The translations under genes were made by a program, and so were the position numbers. Below the pieces are notes generated by a model. That model was not told where the DNA came from and did no database searches. It saw nothing but the letters and a program-made list of their open reading frames with translations. Of a stretch of DNA of 64,000 bases, positions 53,482-61,164 are shown piece by piece. Numbering within the stretch: the stretch's first letter is position 1; each line of letters begins with the position of its first letter. Source of the DNA: Polynucleobacter sp. HIN11 (lineage in GTDB: Bacteria; Pseudomonadota; Gammaproteobacteria; Burkholderiales; Burkholderiaceae); assembly GCF_030297675.1 (NCBI RefSeq), contig NZ_AP028142.1, positions 124,001-188,000 of the forward strand. The letters run 5' to 3'.

Positions 53482-54501
53482 ATGAAAATCTGTGTCATTG
53501 GTGGTGGCGGCGCAATTGGCGGCTATTTAGCGGTTATGTTGGCAAATTCTGGTAACGACGTAACGGTGATGGCGCGTGGCGCTACATTGCGAGCGATTGA
53601 AGAACGAGGACTTGCCTTAATTACCGATGAGCATCCTGAACCCATCATTGCGAAGGTAAAGGCTGTTGAAAATCTACGCGGTTTACCAAAACAGGATGTC
53701 ATTATTTTGGCAGTGAAAGCCCATCAAGTGGAACCTGTCATTGATGATCTAGTATCGGTTCTAGGGCCCGACACTATATTAATTCCAATGCAAAACGGAA
53801 TTCCATGGTGGTATTTTCAGAAACTCAGTAGCAAGTACAAGGATCATCCCGTCGATACCGTTGATCCAGGCGGTGTTGTCATGCGGGCGATTAATCCCGA
53901 CAATATTATTGGTTGCGTTGTATATCCTGCGACTATTACACAAGGTCCTGGTGTTATTCGACATGTCGAGGGTGTGCGTTTCCCGCTCGGCGAGTTGGAT
54001 GGCAAGTCCACGGAACGTATTCAGAAAATTTCAGATGTGATGGGGGCTGCAGGGTTTAAATCACCCATCTTGGATGATATTCGTGCTGAAATTTGGTTAA
54101 AGCTTTGGGGTAACCTCACATTCAATCCAATTAGCGCTTTAACTCACGGTACTTTGGAAGGCATTTGCCGCTTCCCTCTGACGAAAGAGCTAGCGCGCAA
54201 TATGATGGCCGAAGCGCAAGCGATTGCTGAAAAGCTTGGCGTTACTTTCCGTGTCGATATTGAGCGACGTATCGCTGGTGCTGAAAAAGTCGGCAAACAC
54301 AAAACTTCGATGTTGCAAGATTTGGAGGCTGGTCGTTCATTGGAAATCGACGCTTTGTTGGGCTCTGTAATTGAGTTAGGTGAGATTACAGGAACCCCGA
54401 CACCCTGCTTGAATACCGTTTATGCTCTGACGAAGTATCTAGATCAAAACGTGCAGGATGCCAAGGGAAATCTTATATTACCAGTAGCCGCTGGATATTA
54501 A
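53482..54501 (+). CDS. 2-dehydropantoate 2-reductase family protein
   Basis: A 339-residue ApbA/PanE-type NAD(P) oxidoreductase. From ATG 53482 the Rossmann motif GGGGAIGG is at 7-14. ILAVKAHQVEPV near 74 and MQNGIPWW near 99 match PanE positions (the latter including the substrate-binding Asn). The C-terminal helical domain has EIWLKLWGNLTFNPISALTHG near 203, with the catalytic lysine region, and SMLQDLEAGRSLEIDALLG near 275. PanE for pantothenate is possible, but the tail and the link to FAH and GrdB-like genes suggest a catabolic role on another 2-oxo acid. Its stop abuts the convergent FAH gene with no gap. Confidence 0.82.
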   Translation: MKICVIGGGGAIGGYLAVMLANSGNDVTVMARGATLRAIEERGLALITDEHPEPIIAKVKAVENLRGLPKQDVIILAVKAHQVEPVIDDLVSVLGPDTILIPMQNGIPWWYFQKLSSKYKDHPVDTVDPGGVVMRAINPDNIIGCVVYPATITQGPGVIRHVEGVRFPLGELDGKSTERIQKISDVMGAAGFKSPILDDIRAEIWLKLWGNLTFNPISALTHGTLEGICRFPLTKELARNMMAEAQAIAEKLGVTFRVDIERRIAGAEKVGKHKTSMLQDLEAGRSLEIDALLGSVIELGEITGTPTPCLNTVYALTKYLDQNVQDAKGNLILPVAAGY

Positions 54502-55269
54502 TTATTCAAAGCGATTATCAAGGCGCCCAACGCCATCGATCACGATACTGACCTGACTGCCTGGCTTCATGGAGCCGACGCCTACGGAGGTTCCACAGGC
54601 AATCACGTCGCCTGGCATGAGGGTCATGTCTTGTGAAATAAGGCTGACTAATTGAGCGGGCGTAAAAACGATATCGCTCATTGGATAGTTCTGACGTTCT
54701 TGATCGTTAAGGATTGTTTTAATCGATAAGCCCATGGGATCCACATCGGTTGTGATGGTCGGTCCAAATACGCCAAAAGTATCAAAGCTCTTTGAACGGC
54801 TCCATTGAGCGTAACCAGGGTTGCGATTCAAAATCTCGATGGCGGTGACATCATTGACACAGGTATAGCCAAAAATAAATTGAGCGGCATCGGCAACGCT
54901 CACCCCATGGCATTTTGTCCCAATCACAATCCCAAGTTCACCTTCATAAATAACCTTTCCTGCATAGGATTTCGGCACTTGGATGGTTTGTCCCGCCGCT
55001 AGAAAGGAATTACTTGCTTTTAAGAAATACAAAGGCTCATCTGGAACGGTGTGCTCAAGCTTGGTGACCAAGGCATGAAAGTTATCCACTAGGGCAATAA
55101 ATTTACTTGGAACGCAGGGTATCTCAAGTGTCACATCCGCAACCTTGAGGAATTCACCAGTTGCTTTGGGGTTAGCAAATAAATCGCCGACATAAACAGC
55201 AATTTGATCGCCTTGTAACTGTCCAAATCCAACATTGCCTTGATGCGTGTAGCGTAACCACTGTGCCAT
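54502..55269 (-). CDS. fumarylacetoacetate hydrolase family protein
   Basis: A 255-residue FAH-fold enzyme. FLKASNSFLAAGQTI near 82-96, the metal-binding YEGELGIVIG near 109-118, GYTCVNDVTA near 134 and SKSFDTFGVFGPTI near 158-171 are the standard blocks. The family includes hydrolases, hydratases, isomerases and decarboxylases of 2-oxo acids, so the reaction is open. AAAGGAG lies eight bases before the start. It is divergent from the GrdB-like gene at 55335 across 65 bp. Confidence 0.88.
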   Translation of the reverse strand: MAQWLRYTHQGNVGFGQLQGDQIAVYVGDLFANPKATGEFLKVADVTLEIPCVPSKFIALVDNFHALVTKLEHTVPDEPLYFLKASNSFLAAGQTIQVPKSYAGKVIYEGELGIVIGTKCHGVSVADAAQFIFGYTCVNDVTAIEILNRNPGYAQWSRSKSFDTFGVFGPTITTDVDPMGLSIKTILNDQERQNYPMSDIVFTPAQLVSLISQDMTLMPGDVIACGTSVGVGSMKPGSQVSIVIDGVGRLDNRFE

Positions 55270-55334
55270 AGTACCGTTCTCCTTTGTATATGATTACCAT
55301 GATCTTATCAATTACCACCGAGTCACTCTAAAAA

Positions 55335-56261
55335 ATGCCAGAACTGTCTTTTGCCCCCGAGTTCGACAGCGCAATTCCATATATTCAACGTACACGCTCA
55401 TACTATCTGGCACTTGGTTATGACAATCCCTATGTTTGGGCGCATTACAGCAATGTGCCATTTACCCCCTTAAAAAAGTCATTAAAAGCCTCGACATTGG
55501 CTTTAATTACAACCGCAGTTCCGTATGATCCTTCAAAGGGAGATCAGGGGCCTGGTGCTCCATACAACGCACAGGCAAAGTTTTATGAGCCCTATGCAAT
55601 GCCAAGCACAGTCAACCCTGATTTACGGATTGCGCATGTGGGTATAGATCGAAAGCATGCGAATTTATCCGAGATGGCCTGCTGGTTTCCGTTGAATGCC
55701 GCTAGACAAGCAGTGGCTGAGCAACGAATTGGAAACTTAGCAGATCGATTCTATGGCCTGCCAACTAACCGAAGTCAACGTCACACTTTAGAAAGCGATG
55801 CGCCCCGCATTCTGCAAATGTGCCAAGTCGATGGAGTGGACGTCGCTATCTTGGTTCCTAATTGCCCCATTTGTCATCAAAGTATTTCATTGTTAGCACG
55901 CTTTCTTGAGGAGGCAGGCATTCCAACGATCATTATTGGAGCTGCTAAAGATATTGTGGAGTTCTGTGGTGTCCCGCGCTTCGTGTTTAATGATTTTCCC
56001 TTGGGCAATGCAGTAGCAAGACCTCAAGACCCACAATCACAGCACATTATTTTTAATTTAGTCCTCGATGTGCTTGAGGTTGCTCCAGGACCGCGAACCA
56101 CTGTGCAAAGTGCCTTGCGCTGGAGTGAGGATCCTCGTTGGAAATTAGACTACATGAATATCGAGCGTTTAACAAAGCAGGAAATTGAATCTTTGCGCTC
56201 TGAGGCCGAAGCAGCAAGGCTAGCGGCAAAAGAGATTCGGCAAAAGACAACTGGGCGATAG
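55335..56261 (+). CDS. GrdB-like protein (glycine/sarcosine/betaine reductase component B family)
   Basis: A 308-residue protein resembling family members annotated after the selenoprotein B subunit of clostridial glycine reductase, here without selenocysteine. Visible features are WAHYSNVPFTPLKK near 36-49, LITTAVPYDPSKGDQGPG near 57-74, HVGIDRKHANL near 101, and the CxxC pair Cys177-Pro-Ile-Cys180 in VPNCPICHQS. FNDFPLGN near 219 is a second polar block. The last 35 residues are charged and probably helical. No grdA or other reductase partner is near. Aerobic homologues of this kind have no established function. The stop codon abuts the tRNA-Pro gene. Confidence 0.7.
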   Translation: MPELSFAPEFDSAIPYIQRTRSYYLALGYDNPYVWAHYSNVPFTPLKKSLKASTLALITTAVPYDPSKGDQGPGAPYNAQAKFYEPYAMPSTVNPDLRIAHVGIDRKHANLSEMACWFPLNAARQAVAEQRIGNLADRFYGLPTNRSQRHTLESDAPRILQMCQVDGVDVAILVPNCPICHQSISLLARFLEEAGIPTIIIGAAKDIVEFCGVPRFVFNDFPLGNAVARPQDPQSQHIIFNLVLDVLEVAPGPRTTVQSALRWSEDPRWKLDYMNIERLTKQEIESLRSEAEAARLAAKEIRQKTTGR

Positions 56262-56338
56262 TGGTCGGAATGAGAGGATTCGAACCTCCGACCCCCTCGT
56301 CCCGAACGAGGTGCGCTACCAGACTGCGCTACATTCCG
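56262..56338 (-). tRNA. proK: tRNA-Pro (CGG)
   Basis: A 77-nt cloverleaf on the minus strand. The acceptor CGGAATG pairs with CATTCCG, followed by ACCA with CCA encoded. The D arm contains AGCGCAGTCTGGTAGCGC, the anticodon arm is CCTCG-TTCGGGA-CGAGG giving anticodon CGG, and the T arm holds GGTTCGAATCC. It reads CCG codons. The 3' end abuts the stop codon of the opposite-strand GrdB-like gene and the 5' end lies 12 bp from the ispB stop. No attachment-site duplication is seen. Confidence 0.96.
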
Positions 56339-56349
56339 TATTGACTATT

Positions 56350-57354
56350 TTATCCCTGACGAATTAGCGAGTACTCGCATAAAGCGCGCAAGGATTCGCT
56401 GGCTGCATTTTGTGGGAAATCCTTAATCGTATTGAGGGCTAAATCAACCTCGCGCCTCGCCGCGTCTTGGGTGTACTCTAAGGCGCCAGAGCAGTAGATG
56501 CCTTGCAGGATTTGATCAAACACATCATCTGGTAGCTCCTCGTTTTGTGAGATTGCTTCCCGAGCCAGTAGTTGTTGATCGGTGCTACCTTTTTCCATGA
56601 GATAAATCAGTGGGAGGGTTGGTTTACCTTCACGTAAATCATCGCCCACATTCTTACCCATTTCATTGGGATCTGCGGTGTAGTCCAGTAGATCATCCAT
56701 CAGCTGGAAGGCGGTGCCAATATGGCGCCCAAATGCGGCTGCGAGTTCGCGCTCGATATCGCTTGCTTGTGCAATTAGAGCGCCGAGTTCAGCCGATGCC
56801 TCAAATAATTTTGCGGTCTTATAACGAATCACCTGAAGATAGCTAGACTCATCGACCTCAGGGTCATTCATATTGAGAAGCTGTAAGACTTCACCTTCGG
56901 CAATTGTGTTGGTAGCGTCCGAGAGAATTTGCATCACTCGAATGTCATTGGGGGCGACCATCATTTGGAAAGCTCGCGAGTATAGGAAATCACCCACCAG
57001 CACACTCGCAGCATTTCCGAAGGCGGCGTTAGCGGTTTGTTTACCGCGGCGCATGGTGGATTCATCCACAACGTCATCGTGGAGCAGGGTGGCGGTATGA
57101 ATAAATTCAACCACCGCGGCTAGCTCCAAAGCATGGGGAATTTCCTTGCCGTTGGCTAGAGCTTTAGCCATTAATAAGAGAAGAGCGGGGCGGACCCGCT
57201 TTCCCCCCGATTGAATGATGTAAGACGAGATTTGATCAATTAGAACCACTTCCGAGGCAAGTCGACGGCGAATGACCTCGTCCAAAGCCTGTAAATCAGG
57301 GCTGATGGGGGCCAAAATTTGCCCTAAGTGATTGTTTTTGACAGTATTATTCAT
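56350..57354 (-). CDS. ispB: octaprenyl diphosphate synthase
   Basis: A 334-residue trans-polyprenyl diphosphate synthase that makes the ubiquinone side chain. The first Asp-rich motif is LLHDDVVDESTMRRG near 92-106 and the second is QLMDDLLDYTAD near 217-228; GGKRVRPAL near 50 binds the diphosphate. The tail SLIRQG is of the IspB kind. Octaprenyl length is inferred from the ubiquinone-8 usual in the group. The gene is divergent from rplU, and the rplU -35 box lies within its first codons. Confidence 0.93.
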   Translation of the reverse strand: MNNTVKNNHLGQILAPISPDLQALDEVIRRRLASEVVLIDQISSYIIQSGGKRVRPALLLLMAKALANGKEIPHALELAAVVEFIHTATLLHDDVVDESTMRRGKQTANAAFGNAASVLVGDFLYSRAFQMMVAPNDIRVMQILSDATNTIAEGEVLQLLNMNDPEVDESSYLQVIRYKTAKLFEASAELGALIAQASDIERELAAAFGRHIGTAFQLMDDLLDYTADPNEMGKNVGDDLREGKPTLPLIYLMEKGSTDQQLLAREAISQNEELPDDVFDQILQGIYCSGALEYTQDAARREVDLALNTIKDFPQNAASESLRALCEYSLIRQG

Positions 57355-57366
57355 CCAAGATATAAT
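57338..57366 (+). promoter_or_regulatory. perfect consensus sigma-70 promoter for rplU-rpmA
   Basis: TTGACA at 57338-57343 and TATAAT at 57361-57366 are separated by exactly 17 bp, matching the ideal housekeeping promoter at all 12 positions. It points to rplU, whose start is 115 bp downstream, and leaves a leader of about 107 nt. The -35 box and spacer overlap the ispB start codon region on the other strand. Confidence 0.85.
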
Positions 57367-57480
57367 ACTTGGCTCAGCTCAAAGTGGCAGATTTTCTGTA
57401 AGTCACCGACTTTTAAAGGAATCATGCTTCGAATTAAGTTGATTTGTAATTATTTGCAGTATTTTTTGAGAGGTTTAACC

Positions 57481-57792
57481 ATGTACGCGGTCATAAAAAC
57501 CGGTGGCAAACAGTATAAAGTTGCTGCTGGCGAAAAATTGAAAATAGAACAGATACCAGCGGACATCGGCAGCGACATTACTCTTGACCAAGTTCTCGCC
57601 GTAGGCGAGGGCTCATCGCTCAAAGTTGGCGATCCCTTGGTTAATGGTGCCGCTGTGATGGCTACTGTAGTCTCCCAGGGACGTCACGATAAAGTGAAAA
57701 TCTTTAAGATGCGTCGTCGTAAGCATTATCAAAAACATCAGGGCCATCGTCAGAATTACACAGAGATTCTGATTAAGTCGATTAAGGCCTGA
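57481..57792 (+). CDS. rplU: 50S ribosomal protein L21
   Basis: A 103-residue ribosomal protein. The frame is open upstream to 57328, but ATG 57481 gives the universal start MYAVIKTGGKQYKV, with GAGAGG about 8 bases upstream. KVKIFKMRRRKHYQKHQGHRQ near 77-97 is the conserved basic rRNA-binding segment. It forms a two-gene unit with rpmA, 14 bp downstream. Confidence 0.98.
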   Translation: MYAVIKTGGKQYKVAAGEKLKIEQIPADIGSDITLDQVLAVGEGSSLKVGDPLVNGAAVMATVVSQGRHDKVKIFKMRRRKHYQKHQGHRQNYTEILIKSIKA

Positions 57793-57806
57793 GTTAGGAG
57801 AGAAAG

Positions 57807-58076
57807 ATGGCACAGAAAAAAGGCGGCGGCTCAACACGCAACGGTCGTGACTCAGAATCAAAACGCTTAGGCGTGAAAGTCTATGGCGGTCAAGCAATCA
57901 ATGCTGGCGGAATTATTATTCGTCAGCGTGGCACCAAAGTTCATCCCGGCGTCAATGTTGGAATGGGCAAAGACCACACCTTATTTGCTTTGATTGATGG
58001 ACAAGTAGAGTTTGGAGTTAAAGGCGCAATGAAGAAAGCGCAAGTTTCAGTATTGCCTCGTTCATCAGCGGCCTGA
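57807..58076 (+). CDS. rpmA: 50S ribosomal protein L27
   Basis: An 89-residue ribosomal protein whose N-terminus reaches the peptidyl transferase centre. AQKKGGGSTRNGRDSESKRLG near 2-22 is the expected start, with no extra cleavable N-terminal peptide as in Firmicutes. GGIIIRQRGTKVHPG near 34-48 is conserved. TTAGGAGAG lies ahead of the ATG. A strong terminator follows. Confidence 0.98.
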   Translation: MAQKKGGGSTRNGRDSESKRLGVKVYGGQAINAGGIIIRQRGTKVHPGVNVGMGKDHTLFALIDGQVEFGVKGAMKKAQVSVLPRSSAA

Positions 58077-58102
58077 CTGAGATTTAATTAATCAACAGAA
58101 AC

Positions 58103-58133
58103 AGGCCTCGCAGATTGCGAGGCCTTTTTATTT
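58103..58133 (+). terminator. rho-independent terminator after rpmA
   Basis: A 10-bp stem AGGCCTCGCA (58103-58112) and TGCGAGGCCT (58116-58125) with a 3-nt loop is followed by a T-rich tail (58125-58133). The tail touches the obgE start codon at 58134. It is the only textbook intrinsic terminator I saw in the window. Confidence 0.88.
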
Positions 58134-59201
58134 ATGAAATTCATAGACGAAGCCAAAATTGAAGTGATTGCTGGTAATGGTGGTGCCGGCAGCGCCTCAA
58201 TGCGCCGCGAGAAATTCATCGAGTTTGGTGGCCCAGATGGTGGCGATGGCGGTCGCGGGGGCAGTGTTTATGCGATTGCGGATCGTAACATCAATACCTT
58301 AATTGATTACCGGTATTCCAAAACGCATACGGCTAAAAATGGTGAGCCTGGGCGTGGATCGGATTGCTATGGCCGTGCTGGTGACGATATTGAGTTACGA
58401 ATGCCAGTTGGAACCATTATTTCGGATTCAGAAACCAACGAAGTAGTTGCTGACTTGACTAAGCATGGGGAGCGAATTTGCCTTGCCCAAGGAGGTGTTG
58501 GTGGCTGGGGCAATATTCACTTTAAAAGTAGTACCAACCGTGCCCCACGTCAGAAGACTAATGGCAAACCAGGTGAGCGCCGCAAATTAAAGTTGGAATT
58601 AAAAGTGTTGGCCGATGTGGGTTTATTGGGGATGCCCAATGCTGGTAAATCTACTTTGATTACCGCTGTATCTAATGCGCGCCCCAAGATTGCAGATTAC
58701 CCGTTCACCACTTTACATCCTAATTTGGGAGTGGTGCGGGTTGGTAATGAACGCAGCTTTGTGATTGCGGATATTCCAGGACTCATCGAGGGTGCTGCTG
58801 AGGGCGCTGGTCTTGGTCACCGATTCTTAAGGCATCTACAGCGCACCGGTGTGCTCCTGCACCTGGTTGATATCGCCCCCTTTGATGAGAATGTCGACGT
58901 GGTCGCTGATGCCAAGGCGATTGTTAATGAGCTGCGCAAATACGATGAAGCCTTATATCAAAAGCCACGTTGGCTTGTATTGAATAAGGTCGATATGCTG
59001 CAGCCTGAGGATCGAGAGCAAACCATCGCAGATTTTTTAAAACGTTTTGAATGGCAGGGTCCCGTATTTGAGGTCTCTGCCCTTACTGGCGAAGGTTGTG
59101 ATCGCCTTTGTTATGCGATTCAAGATTATTTGGACGGACTTCGCAAAGATCGCGACCTAGAGGAAGAGCGTGCTGAAGACCCCCGTTTTTTAGACGAGTA
59201 A
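58134..59201 (+). CDS. obgE: Obg GTPase (CgtA)
   Basis: A 355-residue ribosome-assembly GTPase. The glycine-rich Obg fold covers about 1-158 (GNGGAGSASMRREKFIEFGG near 14-33), and the G domain has G1 GMPNAGKST near 166-174, G3 DIPGLIEGA near 213 and G4 NKVD near 284. The C-terminal tail is short and acidic. The ATG directly follows the rpmA terminator and has no Shine-Dalgarno. The N-terminus MKFIDEAKIEVIAGNGG is the family norm, so this start is probably right. Confidence 0.96.
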   Translation: MKFIDEAKIEVIAGNGGAGSASMRREKFIEFGGPDGGDGGRGGSVYAIADRNINTLIDYRYSKTHTAKNGEPGRGSDCYGRAGDDIELRMPVGTIISDSETNEVVADLTKHGERICLAQGGVGGWGNIHFKSSTNRAPRQKTNGKPGERRKLKLELKVLADVGLLGMPNAGKSTLITAVSNARPKIADYPFTTLHPNLGVVRVGNERSFVIADIPGLIEGAAEGAGLGHRFLRHLQRTGVLLHLVDIAPFDENVDVVADAKAIVNELRKYDEALYQKPRWLVLNKVDMLQPEDREQTIADFLKRFEWQGPVFEVSALTGEGCDRLCYAIQDYLDGLRKDRDLEEERAEDPRFLDE

Positions 59202-59206
59202 TAACG

Positions 59207-59995
59207 ATGAAAAAAACGATTTCAGAAGCAAAACGAATTGTTGTGAAGGTTGGATCTACCTTGGTGACCAATAATGGCGAAGGGCTAGATCGAACTGCGA
59301 TTGCTACTTGGGCTGAGCAAGTATCTAATTTACTCAAGCAGGGCTGCCAGGTGTTGATGGTGAGTTCAGGTGCCATCGCCGAGGGCATGCAGCGCTTATC
59401 CTGGGCTGTCCGCCCTCAAGAAATTCATCAGCTGCAAGCAGCTGCCGCAGTTGGGCAAATGGGTTTGGTGCAAGTTTACGAATCATGCTTTGCAAAATTT
59501 GGCGTACATACTGCACAGGTTCTATTAACGAATGCTGACTTGGCTAATGCGCAGCGTCATGCAAATGCAAAGGCAACCTTGCAAACACTACTGTCTTTAG
59601 GTGTTGTGCCGATCATTAATGAGAACGATACGGTAGTTACCGATGAAATTAAATTTGGTGATAACGATAGTTTGGCGGCACTCGTCGTTAATTTGGTACA
59701 CGCCGACGCCCTAGTCATTTTGACGGATCAGGGTGGGCTATACACCGCCGATCCTCGTAAAGATGCCACTGCCACGATGGTTGATTTTGCAATCGCAGGC
59801 GACCCTTCATTAGAGCGGATGGCTGGAGGTGCTGGTAGTGATTTGGGTAAAGGCGGAATGCTTACAAAAGTGTTGGCAGCCAAAACAGCGGTAGAAACCG
59901 GGGCGAGTACGGTGATTGCCTCTGGCCGTGAGCCAAATGTATTAGTACGCCTGTATCAGGGCGAGTCGATTGGAACCTTGCTGAGTAAGGCCTAA
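59207..59995 (+). CDS. proB: glutamate 5-kinase without PUA domain
   Basis: A 262-residue amino acid kinase that starts proline synthesis. It has RIVVKVGSTLVTNNGEG near 10-26, MVSSGAIAEGM near 51-61, PIINENDTVVTDEIKFGDND near 134-153 and GSDLGKGGMLTKVLAAK near 208-224. E. coli ProB has 367 residues with a C-terminal PUA domain; here the protein ends right after the kinase domain with an in-frame stop and a convergent neighbour. Catalytic residues look complete. It follows obgE by 5 bp. Confidence 0.93.
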   Translation: MKKTISEAKRIVVKVGSTLVTNNGEGLDRTAIATWAEQVSNLLKQGCQVLMVSSGAIAEGMQRLSWAVRPQEIHQLQAAAAVGQMGLVQVYESCFAKFGVHTAQVLLTNADLANAQRHANAKATLQTLLSLGVVPIINENDTVVTDEIKFGDNDSLAALVVNLVHADALVILTDQGGLYTADPRKDATATMVDFAIAGDPSLERMAGGAGSDLGKGGMLTKVLAAKTAVETGASTVIASGREPNVLVRLYQGESIGTLLSKA

Positions 59996-60559
59996 TTAGC
60001 GCAGAGTCGGTAGCTCTGCTTCGGATCCGACGGGAGCAGTGATCCCCAAAAAGTTATTGGGGTCGAGAGACTTCACAACCTTGGCGTAACTTTTTTCTTG
60101 GGTCGCTAGATTGCAAAAAGCACCCTGAGCCAAAGCTGCCTGATAGCGATTTGGAACATTGTCCTTAATGGCTAACCAGCTACCTAAAGGATTGGCACGC
60201 CATTGCTGATTGGCTTCAAGAGTGCCATATAACCGCCACTGAAACGTATCGCACCGTATTCCTTCAAAGTAAGCATTTTGACCACCACTGGGATTGGTAA
60301 TCACCACAATGTAGCGGGTAACGCCGTCGTTTCCAATCTTGATGGATTCGGTATCAACGGCAAACTTGAAAATAGTGGTTTGCGATACTGAGAAAGGTAT
60401 CAAATATTTTTTATTAGGCGGATTTAAGGGCATGGGTGTTTCCCCTTCCTTAAATACTGTTGGTGCAAACGGATCAGTCCCGTCGGCCAAGGGATCCGAA
60501 AAACAGGCACTCAGTACCGTAACTGATGATGCAAGCAAGAGAAACTGAAGTTTATTCAT
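59996..60559 (-). CDS. CNP1-like lipoprotein
   Basis: A 187-residue predicted lipoprotein with lipobox LSAC (Cys19) after the signal MNKLQFLLLASSVTVLSAC. The mature part contains KFAVDTESIKIGNDGVTRY near 65-83 and YFEGIRCDTFQWRLYGT near 98-114, resembling the CNP1-like family of beta- and gammaproteobacteria, whose function is unknown. It overlaps rppH by 4 bp (rppH is upstream), and its stop abuts proB with no gap. Confidence 0.75.
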   Translation of the reverse strand: MNKLQFLLLASSVTVLSACFSDPLADGTDPFAPTVFKEGETPMPLNPPNKKYLIPFSVSQTTIFKFAVDTESIKIGNDGVTRYIVVITNPSGGQNAYFEGIRCDTFQWRLYGTLEANQQWRANPLGSWLAIKDNVPNRYQAALAQGAFCNLATQEKSYAKVVKSLDPNNFLGITAPVGSEAELPTLR

Positions 60560-61101
60560 GAAGGGTGCGAGGCGTGTAATGGTGCCCCCCAGACTAATTG
60601 TTGCATTTGGTTGGTGGTGACAATAAACCGGGCGAGTTCAGAGAGTGCAAGTTGATAGACCTCGCGCTTGAAATCAATCACAGTGTCGAGCTCAATCCAA
60701 TATGGATGCCAGCGCCAGGCATCAAACTCAGGATGCCCTGTGGCTCGTAGTTGAATCTCATGGTCTTGGCCTAGCATTCGCAGTAAGAACCAAATTTGTT
60801 TTTGACCCTTATAAGCGACACGCTGATGACGGTGATTCATTTGGCGGCGTAAGAACTCCTCGGGCACATCGTAGCGAATCCAATCACGGGTGCGCCCAAT
60901 GATCTCGACATGGTGAGGAAAAAGACCCACCTCTTCATGGAGTTCGCGATACATTGCTTCTTCTGGACTTTCTCCGTGCGCAATTCCTCCTTGTGGAAAT
61001 TGCCAAGAATGTTGTCCAATTCGTTTACCCCAAAATACTTCGTTGCGAGCATTGAGAAGCACAATGCCAACATTAGGTCGATAGCCTTCACGGTCAAGCA
61101 T
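60556..61101 (-). CDS. rppH: RNA pyrophosphohydrolase
   Basis: A 181-residue Nudix enzyme that removes pyrophosphate from mRNA 5' ends to trigger decay. MLDREGYRPNVGIVLLN at the start and the Nudix box GGIAHGESPEEAMYRELHEEVGL (about 38-60) are diagnostic, as are GKRIGQHSWQFPQGG just before it and QKQIWFLLRM near 100. The length and N-terminus match RppH rather than MutT. It is divergent from proS across 63 bp. Confidence 0.94.
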   Translation of the reverse strand: MLDREGYRPNVGIVLLNARNEVFWGKRIGQHSWQFPQGGIAHGESPEEAMYRELHEEVGLFPHHVEIIGRTRDWIRYDVPEEFLRRQMNHRHQRVAYKGQKQIWFLLRMLGQDHEIQLRATGHPEFDAWRWHPYWIELDTVIDFKREVYQLALSELARFIVTTNQMQQLVWGAPLHASHPS

Positions 61102-61164
61102 AATCGTACCTTTTAGTCCCTAATCTTTAATCCTTTAAAATCAACGATTTGATTATAGTCACTC

